DNA of 64,000 nt from Prosapia bicincta (Eukaryota; Arthropoda; Insecta; Hemiptera; Cercopidae), in assembly GCA_036971475.1 (NCBI GenBank), contig JBAIZL010000008.1, positions 10,255,395 to 10,319,394 of the forward strand, in the 5' to 3' direction. This document shows, piece by piece, positions 1 to 13,080 of this stretch (position 1 is its first letter; the number at the start of each line of letters is the position of its first letter). A program made the position numbers and the translations under genes. The notes below the pieces were generated by a model. The model saw only the letters and a list, made by a program, of their open reading frames with translations, was not told the origin of the DNA and ran no database searches.

Positions 1-6
1 ATTGAT

Positions 7-24
7 CTATAATAAGTATTATAG
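7..24. other. 18-bp dyad, monomer element 1
   Basis: The arms ctataata and tattatag are perfect reverse complements of 8 bp around a 2-bp centre (ag). The element recurs in nearly every monomer; a few copies break it, for example gatttataat at 9201 and ctataagagt at 29069. It could extrude as a cruciform or be bound by a dimeric protein; neither is shown by sequence. All arm bases are A or T except the outermost C/G pair. Confidence 0.8.
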
Positions 25-64
25 GAGCTATCGCAATTGTCATATATTTGCTCTAAAAAAAATG

Positions 65-82
65 CATGAATTATAGTTCATG
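65..82. other. 18-bp dyad, monomer element 2
   Basis: The stretch catgaattatagttcatg reads the same on both strands at 16 of 18 bases: 6-bp arms catgaa and ttcatg around ttatag, whose inner TATA is also symmetric. It lies just after the A8 tract and is kept in nearly all monomers. It is removed entirely in the three 128-bp monomers and has a widened loop in the copy near 24680. A structural or protein-binding role is inference only. Confidence 0.8.
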
Positions 83-138
83 GATTTTGCGATTTCTACA
101 AAAAATGGATTTCTCATTTAAAAGGCATAATAAACGCA

Positions 139-155
139 GAATCGACCATAGATTC
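139..155. other. Short inverted repeat GAATC/GATTC, monomer element 3
   Basis: Five-base arms flank a 7-base loop, spanning two of the five CpG sites. The arms are short enough to arise by chance once per monomer, so this is only a descriptive landmark. Variants with gattggc in place of gattcgc recur (9864, 10204, 43899, 52454, 58956, 62721) and leave only the fifth arm base changed. Confidence 0.45.
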
Positions 156-885
156 GCATTGTGCACTTAGAATTGATCTATAATAAGTATTATAGGAGCT
201 ATCGCAATTGTCATATATTTGCTCTAAAAAAAATGCATGAATTATAGTTCATGGATTTTGCGATTTCTACAAAAAATGGATTTCTCATTTAAAAGGCATA
301 ATAAACGCAGAATCGACCATAGATTCGCATTGTGCACTTAGAAATGATCTATAATAAGTATTATAGGAGCTATCGCAATTGTCATATATTTGCTCTAAAA
401 AAAATGCATTAATTATAGTTCATGGATTTTGCGATTTCTACAAAAAATGGATTTCTCATTTAAAAGGCATAATAAACGCAGAATCGACCATAGATTCGCA
501 TTGTGCACTTAGAAATGATCTATAATAAGTATTATAGGAGCTATCGCAATTGTCATATATTTGCTCTAAAAAAAATGCATGAATTATAGTTCATGGATTT
601 TGCGATTTCTACAAAATATGGATTTCTCATTTAAAAGGCATAATAAACGCAGAATCGACCATAGATTCGCATTGTGCACTTAGAATTGATCTATAATAAG
701 TATTATAGGAGCTATCGCAATTGTCATATATTTGCTCTAAAAAAAATGCATGAATTATAGTTCATGGATTTTGCGATTTCTACAAAATATGGATTTCTCA
801 TTTAAAAGGCATAATAAACGCAGAATCGACCATAGATTCGCATTGTGCACTTAGAATTGATCTATAATAAGTATTATAGGAGCTA

Positions 886-1115
886 TCGCAATTGTTATAT
901 ATTTGCTCTAAAAAAAATGCATGAATTATAGTTCATGGATTTTACGATTTCTACAAAAAATGGATTTCTCATTTAAAAGGCATAATTTTAGAGCAAAATA
1001 TATGCTAATTTTTTGTCGCAATTGTTATATATTTGCTCTAAAAAAAATGCATGAATTATAGTTCATGGATTTTACGATTTCTACAAAAAATGGATTTCTC
1101 ATTTAAAAGGCATAA
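886..1115. repeat. Local partial duplication of one monomer with a foreign junction
   Basis: Bases from 886 and from 1016 are the same ~100-bp monomer segment, offset 130 bp. Both carry two uncommon variants, attgttatat (891 and 1021) and gattttacga (around 938 and 1068), so one was copied from the other. The first copy stops at cataa (981-985) and resumes after a ~30-base junction that is not ordinary satellite. This is the only place seen where the head-to-tail order is broken by other sequence. Confidence 0.85.
986..1004 (-). repeat. Inverted satellite scrap at the junction
   Basis: The bases ttttagagcaaaatatatg are the reverse complement of monomer positions about 41-58 (catatatttgctctaaaa) with one extra A. 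This is the only inverted satellite seen in the window. The following ten bases, taattttttg (1006-1015), match no monomer segment I can identify. A short inverted, templated insert between two copies of one segment is what a replication template switch can leave. Confidence 0.8.
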
Positions 1116-1327
1116 TAAACGCAGAATCGAACATAGATTCGCATTGTGCACTTAGAAATGATCTATAAGAAGTATTATAGGAGCTATCGCAATTGTCATA
1201 TATTTGCTCTAAAAAAAATGCATGAATTATAGTTCATGGATTTTGCGATTTCTACAAAAAATGGATTTCTCATTTAAAAGGCATAATAAACGCAGAATCG
1301 ACCATAGATTCGCATTGTGCACTTAGA

Positions 1328-1500
1328 ATTGATCTATAATAAGTATTATAGGAGCTATCGCAAATTGTCATATATGTGCTCTAAAAAAAAATGCATGAAT
1401 TATAGTTCATGGATTTTGCGATTTCTACAAAATATGGATTTCTCATTTAAAAGGCATAAAAAACGCAGAATCGACCATAGATTCGCATTGTGCACTTAGA
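1328..1500. repeat. 173-bp variant monomer
   Basis: This copy has an extra A in gcaaattgtc (near 1360) and an A9 tract instead of A8 (1384-1392). It also has tatgtgct and cataaaaaac in place of the usual tatttgct and cataataaac. The two insertions and the lost TAA let a 60-codon frame run through it, which is a by-product and not a gene. Confidence 0.85.
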
Positions 1501-4500
1501 ATTGATCTATAATAAGTATTATAGGAGCTATCGCAATTGTTATATATTTGCTCTAAACAAAATGCATGAATTATAGTTCATGGATTTTGCGATTTCTACA
1601 AAAAATGGATTTCTCATTTAAAAGGCATAATAAACGCAGAATCGACCATAGATTCGCATTGTGGACTTAGAATTGGTCTATAATAAGTATTATAGGAGCT
1701 ATCGCAATTGTCATATATTTGCTCTAAAAAAAATGCATGAATTATAGTTCATGGATTTTGCGATTTCTACAAAAAATGGATTTCTCATTTAAAAGGCATA
1801 ATAAACGCAGAATCGACCATAGATTCGCATTGTGCACTTAGAATTGATCTATAATAAGTATTATAGGAGCTATCGCAATTGTTATATATTTGCTCTAAAA
1901 AAAATGCATGAATTATAGTTCATGGATTTTGCGATTTCTACAAAAAATGGATTTCTCATTTAAAAGGCATAATAAACGCAGAATCGACCATAGATTCGCA
2001 ATGTGCACTTAGAAATGATCTATAATAAGTATTATAGGAGCTATCGCAATTGTCATATATTTGCTCTAAAAGAAATGCATGAATTATAGTTCATGGATTT
2101 TGCGATTTCTACAAAAAATGGATTTCTCATTTAAAAGGCATAATAAACGCAGAATCGACCATAGATTCGCATTGTGCACTTAGAATTGATCTATAATAAG
2201 TATTATAGGAGCTATCGCAATTGTCATATATTTGCTCTAAAAAAAATGCATGAATTATAGTTCATGGATTTTGCGATTTCTACAAAATATGTACTTCTCA
2301 TTTAAAAGGCATAATAAACGCAGAATCGACCATAGATTCGCATTGTGCACTTAGAATTGATCTATAATAAGTATTATAGGAGCTATCGCAATTGTCATAT
2401 ATTTGCTCTAAAAAAAATGCATGAATTATAGTTCATGGATTTTGCGATTTCTACAAAATATGGATTTCTCATTTAAAAGGCATAATAAACGCAGAATCGA
2501 CCATAGATTCGCATTGTGCACTTAGAATTGATCTATAATAAGTATTATAGGAGCTATCGCAATTGTTATATATTTGCTCTAAACAAAATGCATGAATTAT
2601 AGTTCATGGATTTTGCGATTTCTACAAAAAATGGATTTCTCATTTAAATGGCATAATAAACGCAGAATCGACCATAGATTCGCATTGTGCACTTAGAAAT
2701 GATCTATAATAAGTATTATAGGAGCTATCGCAATTGTCATATATTTGCTCTAAAAAAAATGCATGAATTATAGTTCATGGATTTTGCGATTTCTACAAAA
2801 AATGGATTTCTCATTTAAAAGGCATAATAAACGCAGAATCGACCATAGATTCGCATTGTGCACTTAGAATTGATCTATAATAAGTATTATAGGAGCTATC
2901 GCAATTGTCATATATTTGCTCTAAAAAAAATGCATGAATTATAGTTCATGGATTTTGCGATTTCTACAAAAAATGGATTTCTCATTTAAAAGGCATAATA
3001 AACGCAGAATCGACCATAGATTCGCATTGTGCACTTAGAATTGATCTATAATAAGTATTATAGGAGCTATCGCAATTGTCATATATTTGCTCTAAAAAAA
3101 ATGCATGAATTATAGTTCATGGATTTTGCGATTTCTACAAAAAATGGATTTCTCATTTAAAAGGCATAATAAACGCAGAATCGACCATAGATTCGCATTG
3201 TGCACTTAGAATTGATCTATAATAAGTATTATAGGAGCTATCGCAATTGTCATATATTTGCTCTAAAAAAAATGCATGAATTATAGTTCATGGATTTTGC
3301 GATTTCTACAAAAAATGGATTTCTCATTTAAAAGGCATAATAAACGCAGAATCGACCATAGATTCGCATTGTGCACTTATAATTGATCTATAATAAGTAT
3401 TATAGGAGCTATCGCAATTGTCATATATTTGCTCTAAAAAAAATGCATGAATTATAGTTCATGGATTTTGCGATTTCTACAAAAAATGGATTTCTCATTT
3501 AAAAGGCATAATAAACGCAGAATCGACCATAGATTCGCATTGTGCACTTAGAATTGATCTATAATAAGTATTATAGGAGCTATCGCAATTGTCATATATT
3601 TGCTCTAAACAAAATGCATGAATTATAGTTCATGGATTTTGCGATTTCTACAAAAAATGGTTTTCTCATTTAAAAGGCATAATAAACGCAGAATCGACCA
3701 TAGATTCGCATTGTGCACTTAGAAATGGTCTATAATAAGTATTATAGGAGCTATCGCAATTGTCATATATTTGCTCTAAAAAAAATGCATGAATTATAGT
3801 TCATGGATTTTGCAATTTCTACAAAAAATGGATTTCTCATTTAAAAGGCATAATAAACGCAGAATCGACCATAGATTCGCATTGTGCACTTAGAATTGAT
3901 CTATAATAAGTATTATAGGAGCTATCGCAATTGTCATATATTTGCTCTAAAAAAAATGCATGAATTATAGTTCATGGATTTTGCGATTTCTACAAAAAAT
4001 GGATTTCTCATTTAAAAGGCATAATAAACGCAGAATCGACCATAGATTCGCATTGTGCACTTAGAATTGATCTATAATAAGTATTATAGGAGCTATCGCA
4101 ATTGTCATATATTTGCTCTAAAAAAAATGCATGAATTATAGTTCATGGATTTTGCGATTTCTACAAAAAATGGATTTCTCATTTAAAAGGCATAATAAAC
4201 GCAGAATCGACCATAGATTCGCATTGTGCACTTAGAAATGATCTATAATAAGTATTATAGGAGCTATCGCAATTGTCATATATTTGCTCTAAAAAAAAAT
4301 GCATGAATTATAGTTCATGGATTTTGCGATTTCTACAAAAAATGGATTTCTCATTTAAAAGGCATAATAAACGCAGAATCGACCATAAATTCGCATTGTG
4401 CACTTAGAAATGATCTATAATAAGTATTATAGGAGCTATCGCAATTGTCATATATTTGCTCTAAAAAAAATGCATGAATTATAGTTCATGGATTTTGCGA

Positions 4501-6949
4501 TTTCTACAAAAAATGGATTTCTCATTTAAAAGGCATAATAAACGCAGAATCGACCATAGATTCGCATTGTGCACTTAGAATTGATCTATAATAAGTATTA
4601 TAGGAGCTATCGCAATTGTCATATATTTGCTCTAAAAAAAATGCATGAATTATAGTTCATGGATTTTGCGATTTCTACAAAATATGGATTTCTCATTTAA
4701 AAGGCATAATAAACGCAGAATCGACCATAGATTCGCATTGTGCACTTAGAATTGATCTATAATAAGTATTATAGGAGCTATCGCAATTGTCATATATTTG
4801 CTCTAAAAAAAATGCATGAATTATAGTTCATGGATTTTGCGATTTCTACAAAAAATGGATTTCTCATTTAAAAGGCATAATAAACGCAGAATCGACCATA
4901 GATTCGCATTGTGCACTTAGAATTGATCTATAATAAGTATTATAGGAGCTATCGCAATTGTCATATATTTGCTCTAAAAAAAATGCATGAATTATAGTTC
5001 ATGGATTTTGCGATTTCTACAAAAAATGGATTTCTCATTTAAAAGGCATAATAAACGCTGAATCGACCATAGATTCGCATTGTGCACTTAGAATTGATCT
5101 ATAATAAGTATTATAGGAGCTATCGCAATTGTCATATATTTGCTCTAAAAAAAATGCATGAGTTATAGTTCATGGATTTTGCGATTTCTACAAAAAATGG
5201 ATTTCTCATTTAAAAGGCATAATAAACGCAGAATCGACCATAGATTCGCATTGTGCACTTAGAATTGATCTATAATAACTATTATAGGAGCTATCGCAAT
5301 TGTTATATATTTGCTCTAAAAAAAATGCATGAATTATAGTTCATGGATTTTGCGATTTCTACAAAAAATGGATTTCTCATTTAAAAGGCATAATAAACGC
5401 AGAATCGACCATAGATTCGCTTTGTGCACTTAGAATTGATCTATAATAATTATTATAGGAGCTATCGCAATTGTCATATATTTGCTCTTAAAAAAATGCA
5501 TTAATTATAGTTCATGGATTTTGCGATTTCTACAAAAAATGGATTTCTCATTTAAAAGGCATAATAAACGCAGAATCGACCATAGATTCGCATTGTGCAC
5601 TTAGAATTGATCTATAATAAGTATTATCGGAGCTATCGCAATTGTCATATATTTGCTCTAAAAAAAATGCATGAATTATAGTTCATGGATTTTGCGATTT
5701 CTACAAAAAATGGATTTCTCATTTAAAAGGCATAATAAACGCAGAATCGACCATAGATTCGCATTGTGCACTTAGAAATGATCTATAATAAGTATTATAG
5801 GAGCTATCGCAATTGACATATATTTGCTCTAAAAAAAATGCATGAATTATAGTTCATGGATTTTGCGATTTCTACAAAAAATGGATTTCTCATTTAAAAG
5901 GCATAATAAACGCAGAATCGACCATAGATTCGCATTGTGCACTTAGAAATGATCTATAATAAGTATTATAGGAGCTATCGCAATTGTCATATATTTGCTC
6001 TAAAAAAAATGCATGAATTATAGTTCATGGATTTTGCGATTTCTACAAAAAATGGATTTCTCATTTAAAAGGCATAATAAACGCAGAATCGACCATAGAT
6101 TCGCATTGTGCTCTTGGAATTGATCTATATTAAGTATTATAGGAGCTATCGCAATTGTCATATATTTGCTCTAAAAAAAATGCATGAATTATAGTTCATG
6201 GATTTTGCGATTTCTACAAAAAATGGATTTCTCATTTAAAAGGCATAATAAACGCAGAATCGACCATAGATTCGCATTGTGCACTTAGAATTGATCTATA
6301 ATAAGTATTATAGGAGCTATCGCAATTGTCATATATTTGCTCTAAAAAAAATGCATAAATTATAGTTCATGGATTTTGCGATTTCTACAAAAAATGGATT
6401 TCTCATTTAAAAGGCATAATAAACGCAGAATCGACCATAGATTCGCATTGTGCACTTAGAAATGATCTATAATAAGTATTACAGGAGCTATCGCAATTGT
6501 CATATATTTGCTCTAATATAAATGCATGAATTATAGTTCATGGATTTTGCGATTTCTACAAAAAATGGATTTCTCATTTAAAAGGCATAATAAACGCAGA
6601 ATCGACCATAGATTCGCATTGTGCACTTAGAATTGATCTATAATAAGTATTATAGGAGCTATCGCAATTGTCATATATTTGCTCTAAAAAAAATGCATGA
6701 ATTATAGTTCATGGATTTTGCGATTTCTACAAAAAATGGATTTCTCATTTAAAAGGCATAATAAACGCAGAATCGACCATAGATTCGCATTGTGCACTTA
6801 GAAATGATCTATAATAAGTATTAAAGGAGCTATCGCAATTGTCATATATTTGCTCTAAAAAAAATGCATGAATTATAGTTCATGGATTTTGCGATTTCTA
6901 CAAAAAATGGATTTCTCATTTAAAAGGCATAATAAACGCAGAATCGACC

Positions 6950-9210
6950 ATAGATTCGCACTGTGCACTTAGAAATGATCTATATTAAGTATTATAGGAG
7001 CTATCGCAATTGTCATATATTTGCTCTAATAAAAATGCAAGAATTATAGTTCATGGATTTTGCGATTTCTACAAAAAATGGATTTCTCATTTAAAAGTCA
7101 TAATAAACGCAGAATCGACCATAGATTCGCATTGTGCACTTAGAATTGATCTATAATAAGTATTATAGGAGCTATCGCAATTGTCATATATTTGCTCTAA
7201 AAAAAATGCATGAAATGTAGTTCATGGATTTTGCGATTTCTACAAAAAATGGATTTCTCATTTAAAAGGCATAATAAACGCAGAATCGACCATAGATTCG
7301 CATTGTGCACTTAGAATTGATCTATAATAAGTATTATAGGAGCTATCGCAATTGTCATATGTTTGCTCTAAAAAAAATGCATGAATTATAGTTCATGGAT
7401 TTTGCGATTTCTACAAAAAATGGATTTCTCATTTAAAAGGCATAATAAACGCAGAATCGACCATAGATTCGCATTGTGCACTTAGAATTGATCTATAATA
7501 AGTATTATAGGAGCTATCGCAATTGTCATATATTTGCTCTAAAAAAAATGCATGAATTATAGTTCATGGATTTTGCGATTTCTACAAAAAATGGATTTCT
7601 CATTTAAAAGGCATAATAAACGCAGAATCGACCATAGATTTGCATTGTGCACTTAGAAATGATCTATAATAAGTATTATAGGAGCTATCGCAATTGTCAT
7701 ATATTTGCCCCAAAAAAAAATGCATGAATTATAGTTCATGGATTTTGCGATTTCTACAAAAAATGGATTTCTCATTTAAAAGGCATAATAAACGCAGAAT
7801 CGACCATAGATTCGCACTGTGCACTTAGAAATGATCTATAATAAGTATTATAGGAGCTATCGCAATTGTCATATATTTGCTCTAAAAAAAATGCATGAAT
7901 TATAGTTCATGGATTTTGCGATTTCTACAAAAAATGGATTTCTCATTTAAAAGTCATAATAAACGCAGAATCGACCATAGATTCGCATTGTGCACTTAGA
8001 ATTGATCTATAATAAGTATTATAGGAGCTATCGCAATTGTCATATATTTGCTCTAAAAAAAATGCATGAATTGTAGTTCATGGATTTTGCGATTTCTACA
8101 AAAAATGGATTTCTCATTTAAAAGGCATAATAAACGCAGAATCGACCATAGATTCGCATTGTGCACTTAGAATTGATCTATAATAAGTATTATAGGAGCT
8201 ATCGCAATTGTCATATATTTGCTCTAAAAAAAATGCATGAATTATAGTTCATGGATTTTGCGATTTCTACAAAAAATGGATTTCTCATTTAAAAGGCATA
8301 ATAAACGCAGAATCGACCATAGATTCGCATTGTGCACTTAGAATTGATTTATAATAAGTATTATAGGAGCTATCGCAATTGTCATATATTTGCTCTAAAA
8401 AAAATGCATGAATTATAGTTCATGGATTTTGCGATTCCTACAAAAAATGGATTTCTCATTTAAAAGGCATAATAAACGCAGAATCGACCATAGATTCGCA
8501 TTGTGCACTTAGAAATGATCTATAATAAGTATTATAGGAGCTATCGCAATTGTCATATATTTGCTCTAAAAAAAATGCATGAAATATAGTTCATGGATTT
8601 TGCGATTTCTACAAAAAATGGATTTCTCATTTAAAACGCATAATAAACGCAGAATCGACCATAGATTCGCACTGTGCACTTAGAAATGATCTATAATAAG
8701 TATTATAGGAGCTATCGCAATTGTCATATATTTGCTCTAAAAAAAATGCATGAATTATAGTTCATGGATTTTGCGATTTCTACAAAAAATGGATTTCTCA
8801 TTTAAAAGTCATAATAAACGCAGAATCGACCATAGATTCGCATTGTGCAATTAGAATTGATCTATAATAAGTATTATAGGAGCTATCGCAATTGTCATAT
8901 ATTTGCTCTAAAAAAAATGCATGAATTGTAGTTCATGGATTTTGCGATTTCTACAAAAAATGGATTTCTCAATTAAAAGGCATAATAAACGCAGAATCGA
9001 CCATAGATTCGCATTGTGCACTTAGAATTGATCTATAATAAGTATTATAGGAGCTATCGCAATTGTCATATATTTGCTCTAAAAAAAATGCATGAATTAT
9101 AGTTCATGGATTTTGCGATTCCTACAAAAAATGGATTTCTCATTTAAAAGGCATAATAAACGCAGAATCGACCATAGATTCGCATTGTGCACTTAGAATT
9201 GATTTATAAT
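6950..9210. repeat. 5-monomer (855 bp) higher-order repeat, three units
   Basis: The marker gcactgtgc occurs at 6958, 7814 and 8669 (spacing 856 and 855). The marker ttaaaagtca follows it at 7091, 7947 and 8802 (856 and 855). A g in the tgaa-tgtag or tgaattgtag variant follows near 7213, 8071 and 8926. Five times 171 is 855. Units 2 and 3 also share gaattgattt (8341 and 9196). The variants are scarce in the first 6.9 kb, so this is a local amplification of five neighbouring monomers. Confidence 0.8.
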
Positions 9211-11250
9211 AAGTATTATAGGAGCTATCGCAATTGTCATATATTTGCTCTAAAAAAAATGCATGAATTATAGTTCATGGATTTTGCGATTTCTACAAAA
9301 AATGGATTTCTCATTTAAAAGGCATAATAAACGCAGAATCGACCATAGATTCGCATTGTACACTTAGAATTGATCTATAATAAGTATTATAGGAGCTGTC
9401 GCAATTGTCATATATTTGCTCTAAAAAAAATGCATGAATTATAGTTCATGGATTTTGCGATTTCTACAAAAAATGGATTTCTCATTTAAAAGGCATAATA
9501 AACGCAGAATCGACCATAGATTCGCATTGTGCACTTAGAATTGATCTATAATAAGTATTATAGGAACTATCGCAATTGTCATATATTTGCTCTAAAAAAA
9601 ATGCATGAATTATAGTTCATGGATTTTGCGATTTCTACAAAAAATGGATTTCTCATTTAAAAGGCATAATAAACGCAGAATCGACCATAGATTCGCATTG
9701 TGCACTTAGAATTGATCTATAATAAGTATTATAGGAGCTATCGCAATTGTCATATATTTGCTCTAAAAAAAATGCATGAATTATAGTTCATGGATTTTGC
9801 GATTTCTACAAAAAATGGATTTCTCATTTAAAAGGCATAATAAACGCAGAATCGACCATAGATTGGCATTGTGCACTTAGAATTGATCTATAATAAGTAT
9901 TATAGGAGCTATCGCAATTGTCATATATTTGCTCTAAAAAAAATGCATGAATTATAGTTCATGGATTTTGCGATTTCTACAAAAAATGGATTTCTCATTT
10001 AAAAGGCATAATAAACGCAGAATCGACCATAGATTCGCATTGTGCACTTAGAATTGATCTATAATAAGTATTATAGGAGCTATCGCAATTGTCATATATT
10101 TGCTCTAAAAAAAATGCATGAATTATAGTTCATGGATTTTGCGATTTCTACAAAAAATGGATTTCTCATTTAAAAGGCATAATAAACGCAGAATCGACCA
10201 TAGATTGGCATTGTGCACTTAGAATTGATCTATAATAAGTATTATAGGAGCTATCGCAATTGTCATATATTTGCTCTAAAAAAAATGCATGAATTATAGT
10301 TCATGGATTTTGCGATTTCTACAAAAAATGGATTTCTCATTTAAAAGGCATAATAAACGCAGAATCGACCATAGATTCGCATTGTGCACTTAGAAATGAT
10401 CTATAATAAGTATTATAGGAGCTATCGCAATTGCCATATATTTGCTCTAAAAAAAATGCATGAATTATAGTTCATGGATTTTGCGATTTCTACAAAAAAT
10501 GGATTTCTCATTTAAAAGGCATAATAAACACAGAATCGACCATAGATTCGCATTGTGCACTTAGAATTTACCTATAATAAGTATTATAGGAGCTATCGCA
10601 ATTGTCATATATTTGCTCTAAAAAAAATGCATGAATTATAGTTCATGGATTTTGCGATTTCTACAAAAAATGGATTTCTCATTTAAAAGGCATAATAAAC
10701 GCAGAATCGACCATAGATTCGCATTGTGCACTTAGAATTGATCTATAATAAGTATTATAGGAGCTATCGAAATTGTCATATATTTGCTCTAAAAAAAATG
10801 CATGAATTATAGTTCTTTAATTTTGCGATTTCTACAAAAAATGGATTTCTCATTTAAAAGGCATAATAAACGCAGAATCGACCATAGATTCGCATTGTGC
10901 ACTTAGAAATGATCTATAAAAAGTATTATAGGAGCTATCGCAATTGTCATATATTTGCTCTAAAAAAAATGCATGAATTATAGTTCATGGATTTTGCGAT
11001 TTCTACAAAAAATGGATTTCTCATTTAAAAAGCATAATAAACGCAGAATCGACCATAGATTCGCATTGTGCACTTAGAATTGATCTATAATAAGTATTAT
11101 AGGAGCTATCGTAATTACCATCAAATTGCTCCAAAAAAAAATGCATGAATTAGAGTTCATGGATTTTGCGATTTCTACAAAAAATGTATTTCTCATTTAA
11201 AAGGCATAATAAACGCAGAATCGACCATAGATTCGCATTGTGCACTTAGA

Positions 11251-11718
11251 ATTGATCTATAATAAGTATTATAGGAGCTATCGTAATTACCATCAAATTG
11301 CTCAAAAAAAAATGCATGAATTATAGTTCATGGATTTTGCGATTTCTACAAAAAATGGATTTCTCATTTAAAAGGCATAATAAACGCAAAATCGACCATA
11401 GATTCGCATTGTGCACTTAGAATTGATCTATAATAAGTATTATAGGAGCTATGGCAATTGTCATATATTTGCTCTAATAAATGCATGAATTATAGTTCAT
11501 GGATCTTGCGATTTCTACAAAAAATGGATTTCTCATTTAAAAGGCATAATAAACGCAGAATCGACCATAGATTCGCATTGTGCACTTAGAATTGATCTAT
11601 AATAAGTATTATAGGAGCTATCGCAATTGTCATATATTTGCTATAAAAAAAATGGATTTCTCATTTAAAAGGCATAATAAACGCAGAATCGACCATAGAT
11701 TCGCATTGTGCACTTAGA
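11251..11718. repeat. Cassette: type-B monomer, ggc monomer, 128-bp monomer (copy 1)
   Basis: Three monomers in a row carry linked variants: the type-B patch (11283), then gctatggcaatt with taataaatgc and ggatcttgcg (11453 onward), then the 43-bp deletion monomer. The same order and spacing recur exactly 10,165 bp downstream. A preceding monomer (11111) also has the type-B patch, which is absent from the downstream copy. Confidence 0.8.
11591..11718. repeat. 128-bp monomer with 43-bp deletion (copy 1)
   Basis: The A8 tract runs straight into the sequence after the A6 tract (aaaaaaaatggatttc), losing monomer positions 63-105 including dyad 2. The breakpoints lie in matching A-run-plus-ATG sequence, so slippage or microhomology deletion explains the loss. 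The left flank is shared with the copy at 21756 and the right flank with the copy at 14112. Confidence 0.88.
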
Positions 11719-13080
11719 ATTGATCTATAATAAGTATTATAGGAGCTATCGCAATTGTCATATATTTGCTCTAAAAAAAATGCATGAATTATAGTTCATG
11801 GATTTTGCGATTTCTACAAAAAATGGATTTCTCATTTAAAAGGCATAATAAACGCAGAATCGTTCATAGATTCGCATTGTGCACTTAGAATTGATCTATA
11901 ATAAGTATTATAGGAGCTATCGCAATTGTCATATATTTGCTCTAAAAAAAATGCATGAATTATAGTTCATGGATTTTGCGATTTCTACAAAAAAGGATTT
12001 CTCATTTAAAAGGCATAATAAACGCAGAATCGACCATAGATTCGCATTGTGCACTTAGAATTGATCTATAATAAGTATTATAGGAGCTATCGCAATTGTC
12101 ATATATTTGCTATAAAAAAAATGCATGAATTATAATTCATGGATTTTGCGATTTCTACAAAAAATGGATTTCTCATTTAAAAGGCATAATAAACGCAGAA
12201 TCGACCATAGATTCGCATTGTGCACTTAGAATTGATCTATAATAAGTATTATAGGAGCTATCGCAATTGTCATATATTTGCTCTAAAAAAAATGCATGAA
12301 TTATAGTTCATGGATTTTGCAATTTCTACAAAAAATGGATTTCTCATTTAAAAGGCATAATAACGCAGAATCGACCATAGATTCGCATTGTGCACTTAGA
12401 ATTGATCTATAATAAGTATTATAGGAGCTATCGCAATTGTCATATATTTGCTCTAAAAAAAATGCATGAATTGTAGTTCATGGATTTTGCGATTTCTACA
12501 AAAAATGGATTTCTCATTTAAAAGGCATAATAAACGCAGAATCGACCATAGATTCGCATTGTGCACTTAGAATTGATCTATAATAAGTATTATAGGAGCT
12601 ATCGCAATTGTCATATATTTGCTCTAAAAAAAATGCATGAATTATAGTTCATGGATTTTGCGATTTCTACAAAAAATGGATTTCTCATTTAAAAGGCATA
12701 ATAAACGCAGAATCGACCATAGATTCGCATTGTGCACTTAGAATTGATTTATAATAAGTATTATAGGAGCTATCGCAATTGTCATATATTTGCTCTAAAA
12801 AAAAATGCATGAATTATAGTTCATGGATTTTGCGATTCCTACATAAAATGGATTTCTCATTTAAAAAGCCTAATAAACGCAGAATCGACCATAGATTCGC
12901 ATTGTGCACTTAGAAATGATCTATAATAAGTATTATAGGAGCTATCGCAATTGTCATATATTTGCTCTAAAAAAAATGCATGAATTATAGTTCATGGATT
13001 TTGCGATTTCTACAAAAAATGGATTTCTCATTTAAAAGGCATAATAAACGCAGAATCGACCATAGATTCGCATTGTGCCC
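11591..13080. repeat. Segment duplicated 2522 bp downstream (to 14112-15600)
   Basis: Shared markers are the 128-bp monomer (11591/14112), taacgcagaa (12361/14883), gaattgtagt (about 12469/14990), the gattcctac and aaaaagccta monomer (about 12835/15357) and gaaatgatct (12913/15434). Private differences such as gtgcccttag at 13075 show the copies have since drifted. Past about 13.1 kb the marker order no longer corresponds. Confidence 0.72.

Larger units (their letters stand above)
1..171. repeat. Reference monomer (copy 1)
   Basis: This copy matches the majority sequence and is used to number positions in other entries. It holds 51 G/C bases (24 C, 27 G) and five CpG sites at 32, 90, 135, 143 and 155. 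Landmarks in order are a dyad at 7-24, CAATTG at 34-39, an A8 tract at 55-62, ATGCAT at 62-67, a dyad at 65-82, an A6 tract at 100-105, an inverted repeat at 139-155 and GTGCAC at 161-166. The octamer atggattt occurs twice (80-87 and 106-113). The length is near one nucleosome plus linker, as in many satellites. The phase is arbitrary: the true repeat boundary in a tandem array cannot be defined. Confidence 0.95.

Noticed and set aside
68..171. A 34-codon frame (ATG to TAG) repeated in phase in most monomers, since 171 is a multiple of three
   Set aside because: It is a consequence of the repeat. Variants freely include frameshifts from A-tract length changes and 43-bp deletions, so there is no sign that the frame is maintained.
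1..171. TATA-like promoter elements in each monomer
   Set aside because: Sequence of about 70% A+T gives such matches by chance. There is no downstream gene and no independent support for transcription.
986..1015. Insertion of a mobile element at the broken junction
   Set aside because: It is only about 30 bases, most of it reverse-complement satellite, with no terminal repeats and no target-site duplication. The flanking ~100-bp duplication is better explained by template switching.
1317..1499. 60-codon open frame on the plus strand
   Set aside because: It lies wholly within one 173-bp satellite monomer and exists because of two extra A residues and a TAA changed to AAA. The same reading is stopped in other copies, and there is no ribosome-binding or codon signal.
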